Part shown: in pieces, positions 51,525 to 61,214 of the stretch
How the letters are laid out: every line of letters begins with the position of its first letter
Position numbering within the stretch: position 1 is the first letter of the stretch
NCBI RefSeq assembly: GCF_902506535.1
Contig: NZ_LR733825.1
Span: forward strand, 499,206-563,205
Source: Pseudomonas sp. 8Z
GTDB lineage: Bacteria; Pseudomonadota; Gammaproteobacteria; Pseudomonadales; Pseudomonadaceae
Direction of reading: 5' to 3'
Length of the DNA stretch: 64,000 bases
Notes under the pieces: model-generated
Told to the model about the DNA's origin: nothing
Seen by the model: only the letters and a program-made list of their open reading frames with translations
Database searches by the model: none
Made by a program: the position numbers and the translations under genes

Positions 51525-52967
51525 TTGGTCGAACGCACTCATGGTATGCAGTCATGGATCGACCGTCTGAGCCAAGCCGAACTACCTGCGCTAACTTCCG
51601 TTGTCCGTGATTTGCAGCACCTGTCTCAGCAGAGTGATGCCTCCGTTCAGCAACTTGCCGACATCTTATTGCGTGATGCGACGCTCACGTCCAAGGTGCT
51701 ACGCGTTGCTAACAGTGTTTATTACAACCCATCTCAAGAAAGCATTCGAACCATCTCGCGGGCTATCGTGCTGATTGGCTTTGACAACGTGCGCCTGATC
51801 AGCCTGTCGGTAAGCCTGATTGACGGCTTACTGACTTATGCGCCGCGTCAGCAATTGCTGGAGTTACTGGCGCGTTCGTTCCATGCCGCCGTGCAGGCGC
51901 GCAATTTGGGCAGTTATGTGCTCGGTAGCCATGCCGAAGAGGTGTTTATCGCGGCGCTGCTTCACCATCTTGGTGAGCTGGCTTTCTGGAGTTGCGGCGG
52001 GGGGCAGGTCGACGAGCTAACGCTTGCACTTGAGGCGCCGGGAGTGGAGCAAGACGAAGTCGTGCGCGAGGTGCTGGGCACCAGTTTCAGGCAATTGACT
52101 CAGGGGTTGGCGAAAAACTGGGGGCTTGGTGAATTGGTCAGTCTTGCGCATGGCGGCAGCAGCCATGCCGATCCGGCGCTGAAGGCTGTTCAGTTGGGCG
52201 TCAAAATCAGCGAAGCGGCTTTGCAGGGTTGGGGGGCGCCCGCTATGGAAGACGTGCTGGCCAAGGTTGCGCCTTTTGTTGGGCTGACGGCCGAAGAGGC
52301 CTTACAGCAGGTGCTGGCCAGTGCCGATGAGGCGGTCAAGGTGGCTTCGACATTCGGCGCCGGAAAGTTGTGTCGGCTCATTCCCAGTACCGATCCCGAG
52401 CAGGTTCTTGGGCAGCAGCAGATGCGCAAGGCGAGCCTGTTGCAGCCAGATTTGCTGGTGATGCAGCAGGCGTTGCAGGATCTGGGGTTAATGGCCAATC
52501 AGCGTGGTGATGTTGGCCTCATCCTTGAAACTTTGCTCAAAGGTTTGCACCGTGGCGCTGGTCTGGAGCGCGTGATGCTTGCCGTATTGGCCGATGAACA
52601 GCGTTTTTTCAAGGCCAAGCGCGTTGTTGGTGAGCAGGCCGAGCAATGGCTGAGCGAGTTCATCTTGCCGGCCGTGCAGGCGGAGCAGCCACACATCTTC
52701 AGTTACGCACTGCGTCATCGCGAGGCTATCTGGATGGGGGTGCCCGCTACCTACAGCCTCAACGAGCTGGTGACCTTGCCCATTCGGCAGAGCCTCGGTA
52801 CGGGCATGTTCTTCATCGCCCCACTGATGGCCGGTAATCGGGAAGTTGGCGTGCTGTATGGTGACTGCCGCGTCTCAGGGCGAGCGCTGCGGCATGAGCA
52901 GTTCGTGGCGTTTCAACGCTTCACCTTGCTGGCCGGGCGTTGCCTGGGGGCGCTGAGCCGACGCTGA
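51525..52967 (+). CDS. HDOD domain signalling protein
   Basis: A 480-residue protein. The N-terminal HDOD domain (about 10-205) begins LPALTSVVRDLQHLSQQSDAS and includes LLRDATLTSKVLRVANSVYY; the C-terminal half looks GAF-like (from about residue 320). HDOD proteins act in signalling and stress responses; the target here is unknown. The start is TTG at 51525, seven bases after GAGGA; an ATG at 51546 is possible. It lies between nppA1 and mltD, divergent from the transporter operon. Confidence 0.82.
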   Translation: MVERTHGMQSWIDRLSQAELPALTSVVRDLQHLSQQSDASVQQLADILLRDATLTSKVLRVANSVYYNPSQESIRTISRAIVLIGFDNVRLISLSVSLIDGLLTYAPRQQLLELLARSFHAAVQARNLGSYVLGSHAEEVFIAALLHHLGELAFWSCGGGQVDELTLALEAPGVEQDEVVREVLGTSFRQLTQGLAKNWGLGELVSLAHGGSSHADPALKAVQLGVKISEAALQGWGAPAMEDVLAKVAPFVGLTAEEALQQVLASADEAVKVASTFGAGKLCRLIPSTDPEQVLGQQQMRKASLLQPDLLVMQQALQDLGLMANQRGDVGLILETLLKGLHRGAGLERVMLAVLADEQRFFKAKRVVGEQAEQWLSEFILPAVQAEQPHIFSYALRHREAIWMGVPATYSLNELVTLPIRQSLGTGMFFIAPLMAGNREVGVLYGDCRVSGRALRHEQFVAFQRFTLLAGRCLGALSRR

Positions 52968-52970
52968 ATC

Positions 52971-54554
52971 TCAGGGAAGGTAAAGCGTCAGCATCTGGCC
53001 AGGTTGCAGGGCATGGCTTTCCAGGCGATTCCAGCTCTGCAGAGTTTTGGTATCGATATTGAAACGCTTGGCGATGACGTAGAGCGAGTCGCCCTTTTTG
53101 ACGCGGTAGTAGGTGGCTTTGTCGCGACTGGGGTTGCTCGTGCGTTTTTCGTTACTGCTAGCCAGTGCCGGAGCTGACCCCATGCGTAGGGTTTGGCCAA
53201 CCGTGAGCGCGTGACCCTGCAGTTTGTTCCAGCGCTGCAGCTCTTGCACCGAAACCTGGTTGTCACGGGCAATCTGCCAAAGGTTGTCACCTTGTTTGAC
53301 CTTGTAGGTGCGTGCGCTGCTGCGGTTGTCGGTGCTCTGGGCGAGCGCACGCTGATAAAGCGGCTCGCTCGGCTGAGCGCCTGGCTTGGCTGGAATGGTC
53401 AGTTCCTGACCAATGCTGAGTCGATTGCCGGCTAACTGATTGACTTCGCGCAGCATGTCCACGCTCAGATGGTAGCGGTTGGCAATGCTGTGCAGGCTAT
53501 CGCCGGCGCGCACCTGATAAGTTTGCCAGTCGACCAGATCCTGGGGCTTCATCATGGCCAGATTGGCGTTGAACATCTCGGCCTTTTCGGTGGGAATCAG
53601 CAGATGCTGTGGGCCGTCTAGGGTGATGCCGCGCTTGTAGGCAGGATTTAGCTGCAGCAGTTCGCTTTCGTCGAGATTGGCCAGTTGCGCCAGGCGCGAC
53701 AGATCCATGTGTTGCTTGATTGCGATTTGTTCGAAGTAGGGCTCGTTGGCAATGGGGGCCAAGGTTACGCCATAGGCTTCAGGTGTCATGATGACCTGAG
53801 ACAGCGCCAGCAGCTTGGGCACGTATTCTTCGGTTTCCTTGGGCAGCGAGAGGTTCCAGTAATCGCTGGGTAGGCCCAGCTTCTCGTTACGTTCGATGGC
53901 GCGGCTGACCCGACCTTCGCCAGCGTTGTAAGCCGCCAGTGCCAGCAGCCAGTCGCCGTTGAACATCTCATGCAGACGGCTTAGATAATCCAGCGCGGCC
54001 CGCGTGGAGGCGGTTACATCACGTCTGCCGTCATACCAGTTGGTTTGGCGCAGGTTGTAGTTGCGGCCAGTAGATGGGATGAACTGCCACAGACCCACCG
54101 CTTGAGCGGGAGAGTAGGCTTGCGGGTCGTAGGCACTCTCGATGACTGGGAGCAAAGCCAGTTCCATTGGCATATCACGCTCAGCCAGGCGTTCGACGAT
54201 GTAGTGAATGTAAGGTGCTGCGCGTTCACTGACGGTGTCGACATGCTGCGGGTTACTGGCGAACCAAAGACGTTGGCGCTCGATGCGTGGGTTGGTGCCG
54301 ATTTCATCCTGCAACTTATAACCATCACGCAGCCGCTCCCATATATCGCGGTATTCGTGCGTGCGGGCATCGGTGTTCAGCCATTGCGGCTCGCGCTCAA
54401 GTCCGATTGCGCGCTGGGCAGCGCTGCGGTCACCGCTGGTTGGTGGCGGAAGGCTCTGGCAACCTGCAAGGGCTGCACAGCAGAGTAGCGCAGATAGCCG
54501 CGCACTCTGCGCCAATGCCTTAATATTCAATGGCTTGCGCTTAGTAAAAGGCAT
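52971..54554 (-). CDS. mltD: Membrane-bound lytic transglycosylase D
   Basis: A 527-residue outer-membrane lipoprotein (lipobox LAGC at about residue 32). The SLT domain has the catalytic glutamate in VIESAYDPQAYSPAQAVGLWQ. Three LysM peptidoglycan-binding repeats follow (about residues 345, 420 and 482: YQVRAGDSLHSIA, YKVKQGDNLWQIA, YRVKKGDSLYVIA). It cleaves glycan strands to 1,6-anhydromuropeptides. Confidence 0.94.
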   Translation of the reverse strand: MPFTKRKPLNIKALAQSARLSALLCCAALAGCQSLPPPTSGDRSAAQRAIGLEREPQWLNTDARTHEYRDIWERLRDGYKLQDEIGTNPRIERQRLWFASNPQHVDTVSERAAPYIHYIVERLAERDMPMELALLPVIESAYDPQAYSPAQAVGLWQFIPSTGRNYNLRQTNWYDGRRDVTASTRAALDYLSRLHEMFNGDWLLALAAYNAGEGRVSRAIERNEKLGLPSDYWNLSLPKETEEYVPKLLALSQVIMTPEAYGVTLAPIANEPYFEQIAIKQHMDLSRLAQLANLDESELLQLNPAYKRGITLDGPQHLLIPTEKAEMFNANLAMMKPQDLVDWQTYQVRAGDSLHSIANRYHLSVDMLREVNQLAGNRLSIGQELTIPAKPGAQPSEPLYQRALAQSTDNRSSARTYKVKQGDNLWQIARDNQVSVQELQRWNKLQGHALTVGQTLRMGSAPALASSNEKRTSNPSRDKATYYRVKKGDSLYVIAKRFNIDTKTLQSWNRLESHALQPGQMLTLYLP

Positions 54555-54726
54555 TGGGTGAGAGGCTTTTCCCGAACAAAAGGTCGGGCGATTCTAGGAA
54601 TCGGGCCGGGGGTGGTCAAGTTTTCGCCAGGCTTTTGTGACTTACATCGCCGTCAGACTCTATTTCGAATTGTGGCAAATGACATCAAAAAGCCTGTACG
54701 GAGGTTGTTGCGCGCGGGCAGGGCGC

Positions 54727-55503
54727 TTAGAAACGATCCTTCCAGGCGCGCAGCCCGGCAAACACGCTTAACGCATCGTCATAACGCTTGCTGTCATTTT
54801 GCTCAAGCGTTGCTATCACTTCAGGCACGTCCGTGCGCAGGAAGGGGTTGCTGGACTTTTCCAGTGCGACGGTCGATGGCAGGCTGATTTGACCCGCTTC
54901 CCTCCACTCGCTGACCTGTTGCAGGCGTGCCTTGATCTGCTCATTGCCAGGTTCGGCTGCGCAAGCGAAGCGCAGGTTGTTCAGGGTGTACTCATGAGTG
55001 CAGTACACCCGCGTCGTGTCTGGCAAGGCAGCCAGGCGCTGCAAGGATGCATGCATTTGCTGTGGTGTGCCTTCAAAGAGTCTGCCGCAGCCAGCGGCGA
55101 ACAATGTATCGCCACAGAACAGCAAGCTCAGGTCGGCCTGGTAGTAGGCGATATGGCCGAGGGTGTGGCCGGGAACCGCAATCACTTGAAAATCCTGATC
55201 GAGCACCTTGATGGTTTCGCCGCCTATCAGGTCGACGTCCCGCTCGGGGATTTTTTCCATGGCCGGGCCGTGCACCCGCGCGCCGGTGGCCTGCTTGAGT
55301 TCAGCAACGCCGCCTACGTGGTCGAAGTGGTGGTGGGTGACGAGAATATCGCTCAGTTGCCAGCCAGGGTGCGCCTGAAGCCAAGCTAGAACCGGGGCCG
55401 CATCACCGGGGTCGACCACCGTGCAGCGGCAAGTGCTGGCATCCTGTAACAGCCAGAGGTAGTTGTCGCTGAAGGCGGGCAGGGCATCAATCTGGATCAT
55501 CAT
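54727..55503 (-). CDS. gloB: Hydroxyacylglutathione hydrolase (glyoxalase II)
   Basis: A 258-residue metallo-beta-lactamase fold enzyme that releases D-lactate from S-lactoylglutathione. Its metal motif is [10 protein letters not shown], with further ligands in [10 protein letters not shown] and [11 protein letters not shown]. The C-terminal substrate-binding part contains [14 protein letters not shown] and FLRTD. It is divergent from the methyltransferase gene. Confidence 0.95.
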   Translation of the reverse strand: MMIQIDALPAFSDNYLWLLQDASTCRCTVVDPGDAAPVLAWLQAHPGWQLSDILVTHHHFDHVGGVAELKQATGARVHGPAMEKIPERDVDLIGGETIKVLDQDFQVIAVPGHTLGHIAYYQADLSLLFCGDTLFAAGCGRLFEGTPQQMHASLQRLAALPDTTRVYCTHEYTLNNLRFACAAEPGNEQIKARLQQVSEWREAGQISLPSTVALEKSSNPFLRTDVPEVIATLEQNDSKRYDDALSVFAGLRAWKDRF

Positions 55504-55636
55504 GGGTCGCTAAGCCGTCAATAAAGGTTCATCTTATAAGAGCAGCTCCTGAGGGCAACCCTGGCTGCAAGACAATGCCGACGCTAATGCCTGCGTTCAG
55601 GCAATCCGTGCAATTACCCGTAAGGGAGGAATCGCG

Positions 55637-56395
55637 ATGAGCGATCAGCCATCGGTCCAGGCCGACCCACAGTGGTTAACGCTTATGGATGATGCTCGCG
55701 GTTGGTTAGCCGGGCCGCTGGGGCAGCTCCTTCTGGAAGAGGAACGGTGCCTGCTTGAACAGGAGCTGGCGCGTTTCTTCGGCGGTTATCTGGTCAGTTA
55801 TGGGCCCGCTGCGGAGGGGCCGCCAAAAGCCGGGCAGATCCAGCATAACGTAAGGCTTGGCCCGCCTATGCCGGGTGTGCAGATCGTGTGTGAAGAGCAG
55901 TCCTGGCCGCTGGGTGAGCATGCTGCCGATGTGGTGGTGCTGCAGCACGGCCTGGATTTCAGTCTTTCGCCTCATGGGCTGCTGCGTGAAGCTGCGCGCA
56001 GCGTCAGACCTGGTGGGCATTTGCTGGTGGTGGGCATTCATCCGTGGAGCGCTTGGGGGGCACGGCATTTGTTTGCTAAGGACGGCCTCAAGCAGGCGCG
56101 TTGCATCGCGCCGAATCGGGTGGTGGACTGGTTGGCCTTGCTGGGCTTCGCGTTGGAGAAACGCCGCTTCGGGTGCTATCGTCCGCCGCTCGCGTCGCTC
56201 GCCTGGCAGATGCGGCTGAGGCGCTTGGAGCGCTGGGGCGATGCCTGGCAACTGCCAGGCGCCGGGGTCTACCTATTGGTAGCGCGCAAGCTGGTGGTCG
56301 GTTTGCGCCCTCTGCGACAAACGCGACGCGAGCCCATGGGCAAGCTGCTGCCATTGCCGGTAGCCAAGATCAGTCGTCGGGATGTCGATAACTGA
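55637..56395 (+). CDS. SAM-dependent methyltransferase-like protein
   Basis: A 252-residue protein with a class I methyltransferase pattern centred on ADVVVLQHGLDFSLSPHGLLREAARSVRPGGHLLVVG. The first glycine-rich SAM loop is poorly conserved. Similar proteins stand between gloB and rnhA in other Pseudomonas (PA1814). The substrate is unknown. GGGAGGAATCGCG precedes the ATG. Confidence 0.8.
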   Translation: MSDQPSVQADPQWLTLMDDARGWLAGPLGQLLLEEERCLLEQELARFFGGYLVSYGPAAEGPPKAGQIQHNVRLGPPMPGVQIVCEEQSWPLGEHAADVVVLQHGLDFSLSPHGLLREAARSVRPGGHLLVVGIHPWSAWGARHLFAKDGLKQARCIAPNRVVDWLALLGFALEKRRFGCYRPPLASLAWQMRLRRLERWGDAWQLPGAGVYLLVARKLVVGLRPLRQTRREPMGKLLPLPVAKISRRDVDN

Positions 56396-56438
56396 TCGTG
56401 CCGTGCCCTCGCTGGTCAATACCGTACAGAGCCTGTGA

Positions 56439-56888
56439 ATGTCTGAAGCCGATCAAGTCGTGATCTATACCGATGGTGCCTGCAAGGGCAACCCTGGCCC
56501 TGGAGGCTGGGGCGCGCTGCTGGTTTACAAGGGCGCGGAGAAGGAATTGTGGGGGGGTGACCCCAGTACTACCAACAATCGTATGGAGCTGATGGCGGCG
56601 ATCGCCGGGCTGGTCGCTTTGACTCGACCATGCACGGTGAAGCTGGTCACCGATTCGCAATACGTGATGAAAGGTATCCAGGAATGGATGCCTAACTGGA
56701 AGAAGCGTGGTTGGAAAACCGCATCGAAGGAACCCGTGAAGAATGCCGACCTGTGGCGCAAGTTGGACGAAGAGGTGAATCGTCATCAGGTGACTTGGCA
56801 GTGGGTGCGCGGTCATACCGGCCACCCTGGTAACGAACGTGCCGATCAACTGGCCAACCGCGGTGTCGACGAAGTGCGCGGGCAGTGA
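56439..56888 (+). CDS. rnhA: Ribonuclease HI
   Basis: A 149-residue enzyme that removes RNA from RNA:DNA hybrids. Catalytic acids are Asp in [15 protein letters not shown], Glu in NNRMELMAA, Asp in VTDSQYV and Asp in NERADQLA. It is followed by dnaQ on the same strand; in E. coli the pair is divergent. Confidence 0.97.
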   Translation: MSEADQVVIYTDGACKGNPGPGGWGALLVYKGAEKELWGGDPSTTNNRMELMAAIAGLVALTRPCTVKLVTDSQYVMKGIQEWMPNWKKRGWKTASKEPVKNADLWRKLDEEVNRHQVTWQWVRGHTGHPGNERADQLANRGVDEVRGQ

Positions 56889-56958
56889 GTCATTGGGGGC
56901 GCGTGTCGGGCTGCGGTAACATGCCGCCTGCAGCGGCCCCCGAGTTTCAAGAGAGAGT

Positions 56959-57717
56959 GTGAGCGTGAGTACAGAAAACGGCGTCATCAGACGGGTCGTG
57001 CTGGATACCGAAACCACCGGTATGCCAGTCACCGACGGCCACCGCATCATCGAGATTGGCTGTGTCGAGCTGCTCGGTCGGCGTCTGACCGGGCGACATT
57101 TCCATGTCTACCTGAACCCGGATCGCGAGATCGATGAAGGGGCCATCGCCGTTCACGGCATCACCAATGAATACGTCGCTGACAAGCCGCGTTTCCGCGA
57201 TGTTGCTGATGAATTCTACGAATTCATCAAAGACGCCCAATTGATCATCCATAACGCGGCGTTCGACGTTGGCTTTATCAATAACGAGTTTGCTTTGCTG
57301 GGGCAGAGTGACCGTGCCGACGTTAACGATTATTGCAACGTGCTCGACACCCTGATGATGGCGCGTGAGCGTCATCCGGGGCAGCGCAATAGCCTGGATG
57401 CCCTATGCAAGCGTTACGGCGTCGACAACTCCAACCGCGAACTGCACGGCGCTTTGCTCGACTCGGAAATTCTGGCCGACGTCTACTTGGCGATGACGGG
57501 TGGGCAGACCAATCTGTCGTTGGCCGGTGAAGAAGGTGAGGGCGATGGCAGCGGTCGTCAGCAGGCGACGCCGATTCGCAGGCTCGATCCAAACCGCGCG
57601 CGTAGCCGTGTAATTCGTGCCAGTCCCGATGAACTTGCAGCGCATGCCGCACGCCTGGCAGTCATCGAAAAATCCTCAGGTGGCCCGGCATTGTGGGCGC
57701 AATTGGAAGAGCAGTAA
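56959..57717 (+). CDS. dnaQ: DNA polymerase III epsilon subunit
   Basis: A 252-residue 3'-5' proofreading exonuclease. Exo I is VVLDTETTGM, Exo II is IIHNAAFDVGFINNE, and Exo III is HGALLDSEILADVYL. The C-terminal tail binds the alpha subunit. The start is GTG (56959, with another GTG at 56965). Confidence 0.95.
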   Translation: MSVSTENGVIRRVVLDTETTGMPVTDGHRIIEIGCVELLGRRLTGRHFHVYLNPDREIDEGAIAVHGITNEYVADKPRFRDVADEFYEFIKDAQLIIHNAAFDVGFINNEFALLGQSDRADVNDYCNVLDTLMMARERHPGQRNSLDALCKRYGVDNSNRELHGALLDSEILADVYLAMTGGQTNLSLAGEEGEGDGSGRQQATPIRRLDPNRARSRVIRASPDELAAHAARLAVIEKSSGGPALWAQLEEQ

Positions 57718-57724
57718 GGCTGCA

Positions 57725-57808
57725 AGCTGCAGGCTTCAGGTAAAAGCCAGAGCCTCGTTAGCCCGTACCTCGGGGTAGATGAGCCCGCCTGCCGCCTGTA
57801 GCTGCTTA
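57725..57808. repeat. AGCTGCAGGC inverted intergenic repeat
   Basis: AGCTGCAGGC near 57728 and GCCTGTAGCT near 57797 are near-complementary arms about 60 bases apart between dnaQ and ldcA. Such AGCTGCAAGCTGC-rich elements are common between genes in Pseudomonas. Confidence 0.4.
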
Positions 57809-57917
57809 TTTGCGATCTTTTCGTACAGCCTGATGTATCAGGGGGTCCGTCTGTCGAGGGGAGCCTCTAACCTGACTCGATAGACAGGCCATGTCTGTCA
57901 CCGCTCAGGATGTCGCC

Positions 57918-60161
57918 ATGTACAAAGACCTTAAATTTCCCGTCCTTATCGTCCATCGTGACATCAAGGCCGATACGGTCGCCGGTGATCGCGTGCGGGC
58001 CATTGCCCGTGAGCTGGAGCAGGACGGCTTCAACATTCTGCCTACCGCCAGCTCTACCGAGGGGCGTATCGTCGCCTCGACCCATCATGGTCTGGCCTGC
58101 ATTCTGGTCGCCGCCGAAGGCGCCGGTGAGAACAGTCGCCTGTTGCAGGATATGGTCGAGCTGATTCGCGTTGCGCGGGTTAGAGCGCCACAACTGCCGA
58201 TCTTCGCACTTGGTGAACAGGTCACCATCGAGAACGCACCGGCCGAAGCCATGGCCGATTTGAACAACCTGCGTGGCATCCTCTATCTCTACGAGGACAC
58301 GGTTTCCTTCCTGGCGCGGCAGGTCGCGCGTGCTGCGCACAATTACCTCGACGGCTTGCTGCCGCCGTTTTTCAAGGCGCTGGTGCAGCACACCGCGCAG
58401 TCCAACTACTCCTGGCATACGCCAGGTCACGGCGGCGGCGTGGCCTATCGTAAGAGCCCGGTGGGCCAGGCCTTTCACCAGTTCTTCGGCGAGAACACGC
58501 TGCGTTCGGACTTGTCCGTCTCGGTGCCGGAACTGGGCTCGCTGCTCGATCACACCGGCCCGCTGGCCGAGGCCGAAGCCCGCGCGGCGCGCAATTTCGG
58601 CGCCGATCACACCTTTTTCGTGATCAACGGCACCTCGACGGCGAACAAGATCGTCTGGCATTCGATGGTTGGCCGTGACGATCTGGTGCTGGTGGATCGC
58701 AACTGCCATAAATCGATCCTGCATTCGATCATCATGACTGGCGCCATCCCGCTGTACCTGACGCCAGAGCGCAATGAGTTGGGCATCATCGGGCCGATTC
58801 CGCTTACCGAGTTCAGCAAGGAGTCGATCCAGGCCAAGATCGACGCCAGCCCGTTGGCGCGTGGCCGCGCGCCCAAGGTCAAACTGGCGGTGGTGACCAA
58901 CTCCACCTACGACGGCCTGTGCTACAACGCCGAGCTGATCAAGCATACGCTGGGCGACAGCGTCGAGGTGCTGCACTTCGATGAGGCCTGGTACGCCTAT
59001 GCGGCGTTTCATGAATTCTATGCCGGGCGCTATGGCATGGGCACCGAAGGTGGCGAGCAGACGCCGCTGGTATTCAGCACCCATTCGACGCACAAGCTGC
59101 TGGCGGCCTTCAGTCAAGCCTCGATGATCCATGTGCAGGATGGCGGGCGTCGTCAGCTTGACCGTGACCGCTTCAACGAAGCATTCATGATGCACATTTC
59201 CACTTCGCCACAGTACGGCATCATCGCCTCGCTGGATGTTGCGTCGGCGATGATGGAGGGCCCTGCCGGGCGTTCGCTGATTCAAGAAACCTTCGACGAA
59301 GCGCTGAGCTTCCGGCGGGCACTGGCTAACGTCAGGCGTAACCTAGCGGAGAATGATTGGTGGTTCAGCATTTGGCAGCCGGGTCTGAGTGAGGGTGGCG
59401 AAGGCGTCGCAACCGCAGACTGGCTGCTCGAGCCCAACGCCGACTGGCACGGTTTCGGCGAGGTGGCCGAGGATTACGTGCTGCTCGATCCGGTCAAGGT
59501 GACTCTGGTGATGCCTGGGCTCACTGCGGCTGGGCGTCTGGCGCAGGAGGGCATTCCTGCTGCGGTAGTCAGCAAGTTTCTCTGGGAGCGCGGGCTGGTA
59601 GTGGAGAAGACGGGCCTGTATTCATTCCTCGTACTGTTTTCCATGGGCATTACCAAGGGCAAGTGGAGCACACTGTTGGCCGAGCTTTTGGAGTTCAAAC
59701 GCAGTTACGATGCCAACCTGCCGCTGAGTCAGGTGCTGCCTTCGATCGTTCAGGCCGATGGCGTGCGTTATCAGGCAATGGGGCTGCGCGATTTGTGTGC
59801 GGCCTTGCATGGTTGCTATCGCGACAATGCCACCGCCAGAGCCCTCAAGAGCATGTACACGGCCTTGCCAGAAGTGGCGATCAAACCGGCGGATGCCTAT
59901 GACCGTCTGGTGCGCGGCGAAGTGGAGTCGGTGCCGGTCGAAGCTTTGGAAGGGCGGATTGCGGCGGTGATGCTGGTGCCTTATCCGCCAGGTATCCCAT
60001 TGATCATGCCGGGGGAGCGGTTTACGCAACAGACTCGCGCGATTCTTGACTACCTGCGTTTTGCGCGCACATTCGATCAGGCTTTTCCGGGCTTCGACAT
60101 GGACGTTCATGGCTTGCAGGTGGAGGATGGTCAATACTGCGTTGACTGCCTGATCGAGTAA
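57918..60161 (+). CDS. ldcA: Lysine decarboxylase LdcA
   Basis: A 747-residue PLP enzyme of the ornithine/lysine/arginine decarboxylase class. It makes cadaverine from lysine. A response-regulator-like wing domain (about 1-130) precedes the catalytic domain, with the PLP lysine in STHSTHKLLAAFSQASM near residue 395. The gene corresponds to P. aeruginosa PA1818, which functions in lysine catabolism. The start at 57918 (MYKDLKFPVLIVHRD) matches the family. Confidence 0.92.
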   Translation: MYKDLKFPVLIVHRDIKADTVAGDRVRAIARELEQDGFNILPTASSTEGRIVASTHHGLACILVAAEGAGENSRLLQDMVELIRVARVRAPQLPIFALGEQVTIENAPAEAMADLNNLRGILYLYEDTVSFLARQVARAAHNYLDGLLPPFFKALVQHTAQSNYSWHTPGHGGGVAYRKSPVGQAFHQFFGENTLRSDLSVSVPELGSLLDHTGPLAEAEARAARNFGADHTFFVINGTSTANKIVWHSMVGRDDLVLVDRNCHKSILHSIIMTGAIPLYLTPERNELGIIGPIPLTEFSKESIQAKIDASPLARGRAPKVKLAVVTNSTYDGLCYNAELIKHTLGDSVEVLHFDEAWYAYAAFHEFYAGRYGMGTEGGEQTPLVFSTHSTHKLLAAFSQASMIHVQDGGRRQLDRDRFNEAFMMHISTSPQYGIIASLDVASAMMEGPAGRSLIQETFDEALSFRRALANVRRNLAENDWWFSIWQPGLSEGGEGVATADWLLEPNADWHGFGEVAEDYVLLDPVKVTLVMPGLTAAGRLAQEGIPAAVVSKFLWERGLVVEKTGLYSFLVLFSMGITKGKWSTLLAELLEFKRSYDANLPLSQVLPSIVQADGVRYQAMGLRDLCAALHGCYRDNATARALKSMYTALPEVAIKPADAYDRLVRGEVESVPVEALEGRIAAVMLVPYPPGIPLIMPGERFTQQTRAILDYLRFARTFDQAFPGFDMDVHGLQVEDGQYCVDCLIE

Positions 60162-60271
60162 GTTTGCGTTTGACCTGTATGGAAAAGATTCCTGACAGAT
60201 CAACTCCTTATTCACGATACTCAAAGCAGTTCTTAACTTCTCAGGCGTGCCCTGCGTCACAGTGGCAAGCA

Positions 60272-60299
60272 TCGACATTTATTGCGTGCTTGCTATAGT
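60272..60299 (+). promoter_or_regulatory. Likely promoter of the enoyl-CoA hydratase family gene
   Basis: TCGACA (5/6) and TATAGT (5/6) are separated by 16 bases and lie 63 bases before the start codon. Confidence 0.5.
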
Positions 60300-60361
60300 T
60301 GCGCGGTTATCGAACCCGAATAATTAGCCCCTTGCCTAGCCTGTGACCGAGGATGACTGCC

Positions 60362-61174
60362 ATGTCCGACTACCAAGCTTTCCGCGTCGATCTGGCGGAC
60401 AAAATCGCCCATGTGCAGATCAATCGCCCAGAAAAGGTCAATGCGATGAACGCCGATTTTTGGCGTGAAATCATCGAGGTTTTTCAGTGGGTCGACGCGA
60501 CAGATGCCGTACGTGTCGTGGTGCTCTCCGGCGCGGGTAAGCATTTTTCTTCGGGTATCGATTTGATGCTGCTGGCGTCGGTCGGAGCGCAGTTGGGCAA
60601 GGATGTTGGGCGTAATGCTGATGCGCTACGGCGCAAAATCCTCGAATTGCAGGCCTCGATCAACGCCGTGGACAATTGCCGCAAGCCAGTTCTGGCAGCG
60701 ATTCAGGGCTACTGCCTGGGCGGTGCTATTGATCTGATCAGTGCATGTGACATGCGCTACGCCAGCGTTGATGCTCAGTTTTCCATCAAAGAAGTCGACA
60801 TGGGCATGGCGGCTGATGTCGGTACGCTGCAGCGCCTGCCACGCATCATCGGCGACGGCATGATGCGTGAGCTGGCTTTTACTGGGCGCACCATCGACGG
60901 CGAGGAGGCTGCTCGTATTGGCTTGGTCAACCGTGTTTATACGGATCACGAAGCCTTGTTGGCGGGCGTCATGCAACTGGCTGGTGAGATTGCCGCCAAG
61001 TCGCCAATCGCCATTCGTGGCACCAAAGAGATGATTCGCTACATGCGTGATCACCGTGTCGACGATGGTCTCGAATACATCGCTACCTGGAATGCCGCGA
61101 TGCTGCAGTCCGAAGACCTGCGCCTGGCCATGGCTGCGCATATGACCAAGCAAAAGCCGGAGTTCGCTGACTGA
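60362..61174 (+). CDS. Enoyl-CoA hydratase/isomerase family protein
   Basis: A 270-residue crotonase-fold protein. The oxyanion-hole segments are LSGAGKHFSSGIDLMLL and AIQGYCLGGAIDLISACDMRY. The conserved EVDMGMAADVGTLQRLPRIIG, with an Asp two residues after the Val position, fits the dienoyl-CoA isomerase group, so it probably shifts double bonds in unsaturated fatty acid breakdown. The ATG at 60362 is chosen over 60353 because GAGG has better spacing. Confidence 0.85.
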   Translation: MSDYQAFRVDLADKIAHVQINRPEKVNAMNADFWREIIEVFQWVDATDAVRVVVLSGAGKHFSSGIDLMLLASVGAQLGKDVGRNADALRRKILELQASINAVDNCRKPVLAAIQGYCLGGAIDLISACDMRYASVDAQFSIKEVDMGMAADVGTLQRLPRIIGDGMMRELAFTGRTIDGEEAARIGLVNRVYTDHEALLAGVMQLAGEIAAKSPIAIRGTKEMIRYMRDHRVDDGLEYIATWNAAMLQSEDLRLAMAAHMTKQKPEFAD

Positions 61175-61214
61175 TGGCTCACCCAGCGTTGTCCATCGTC
61201 AATCGTGAGGTGCC

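Noticed and set aside
57867..59285. A 472-codon open frame opposite ldcA.
   Set aside because: Antisense shadow; the plus strand encodes a complete PLP decarboxylase with its catalytic lysine.
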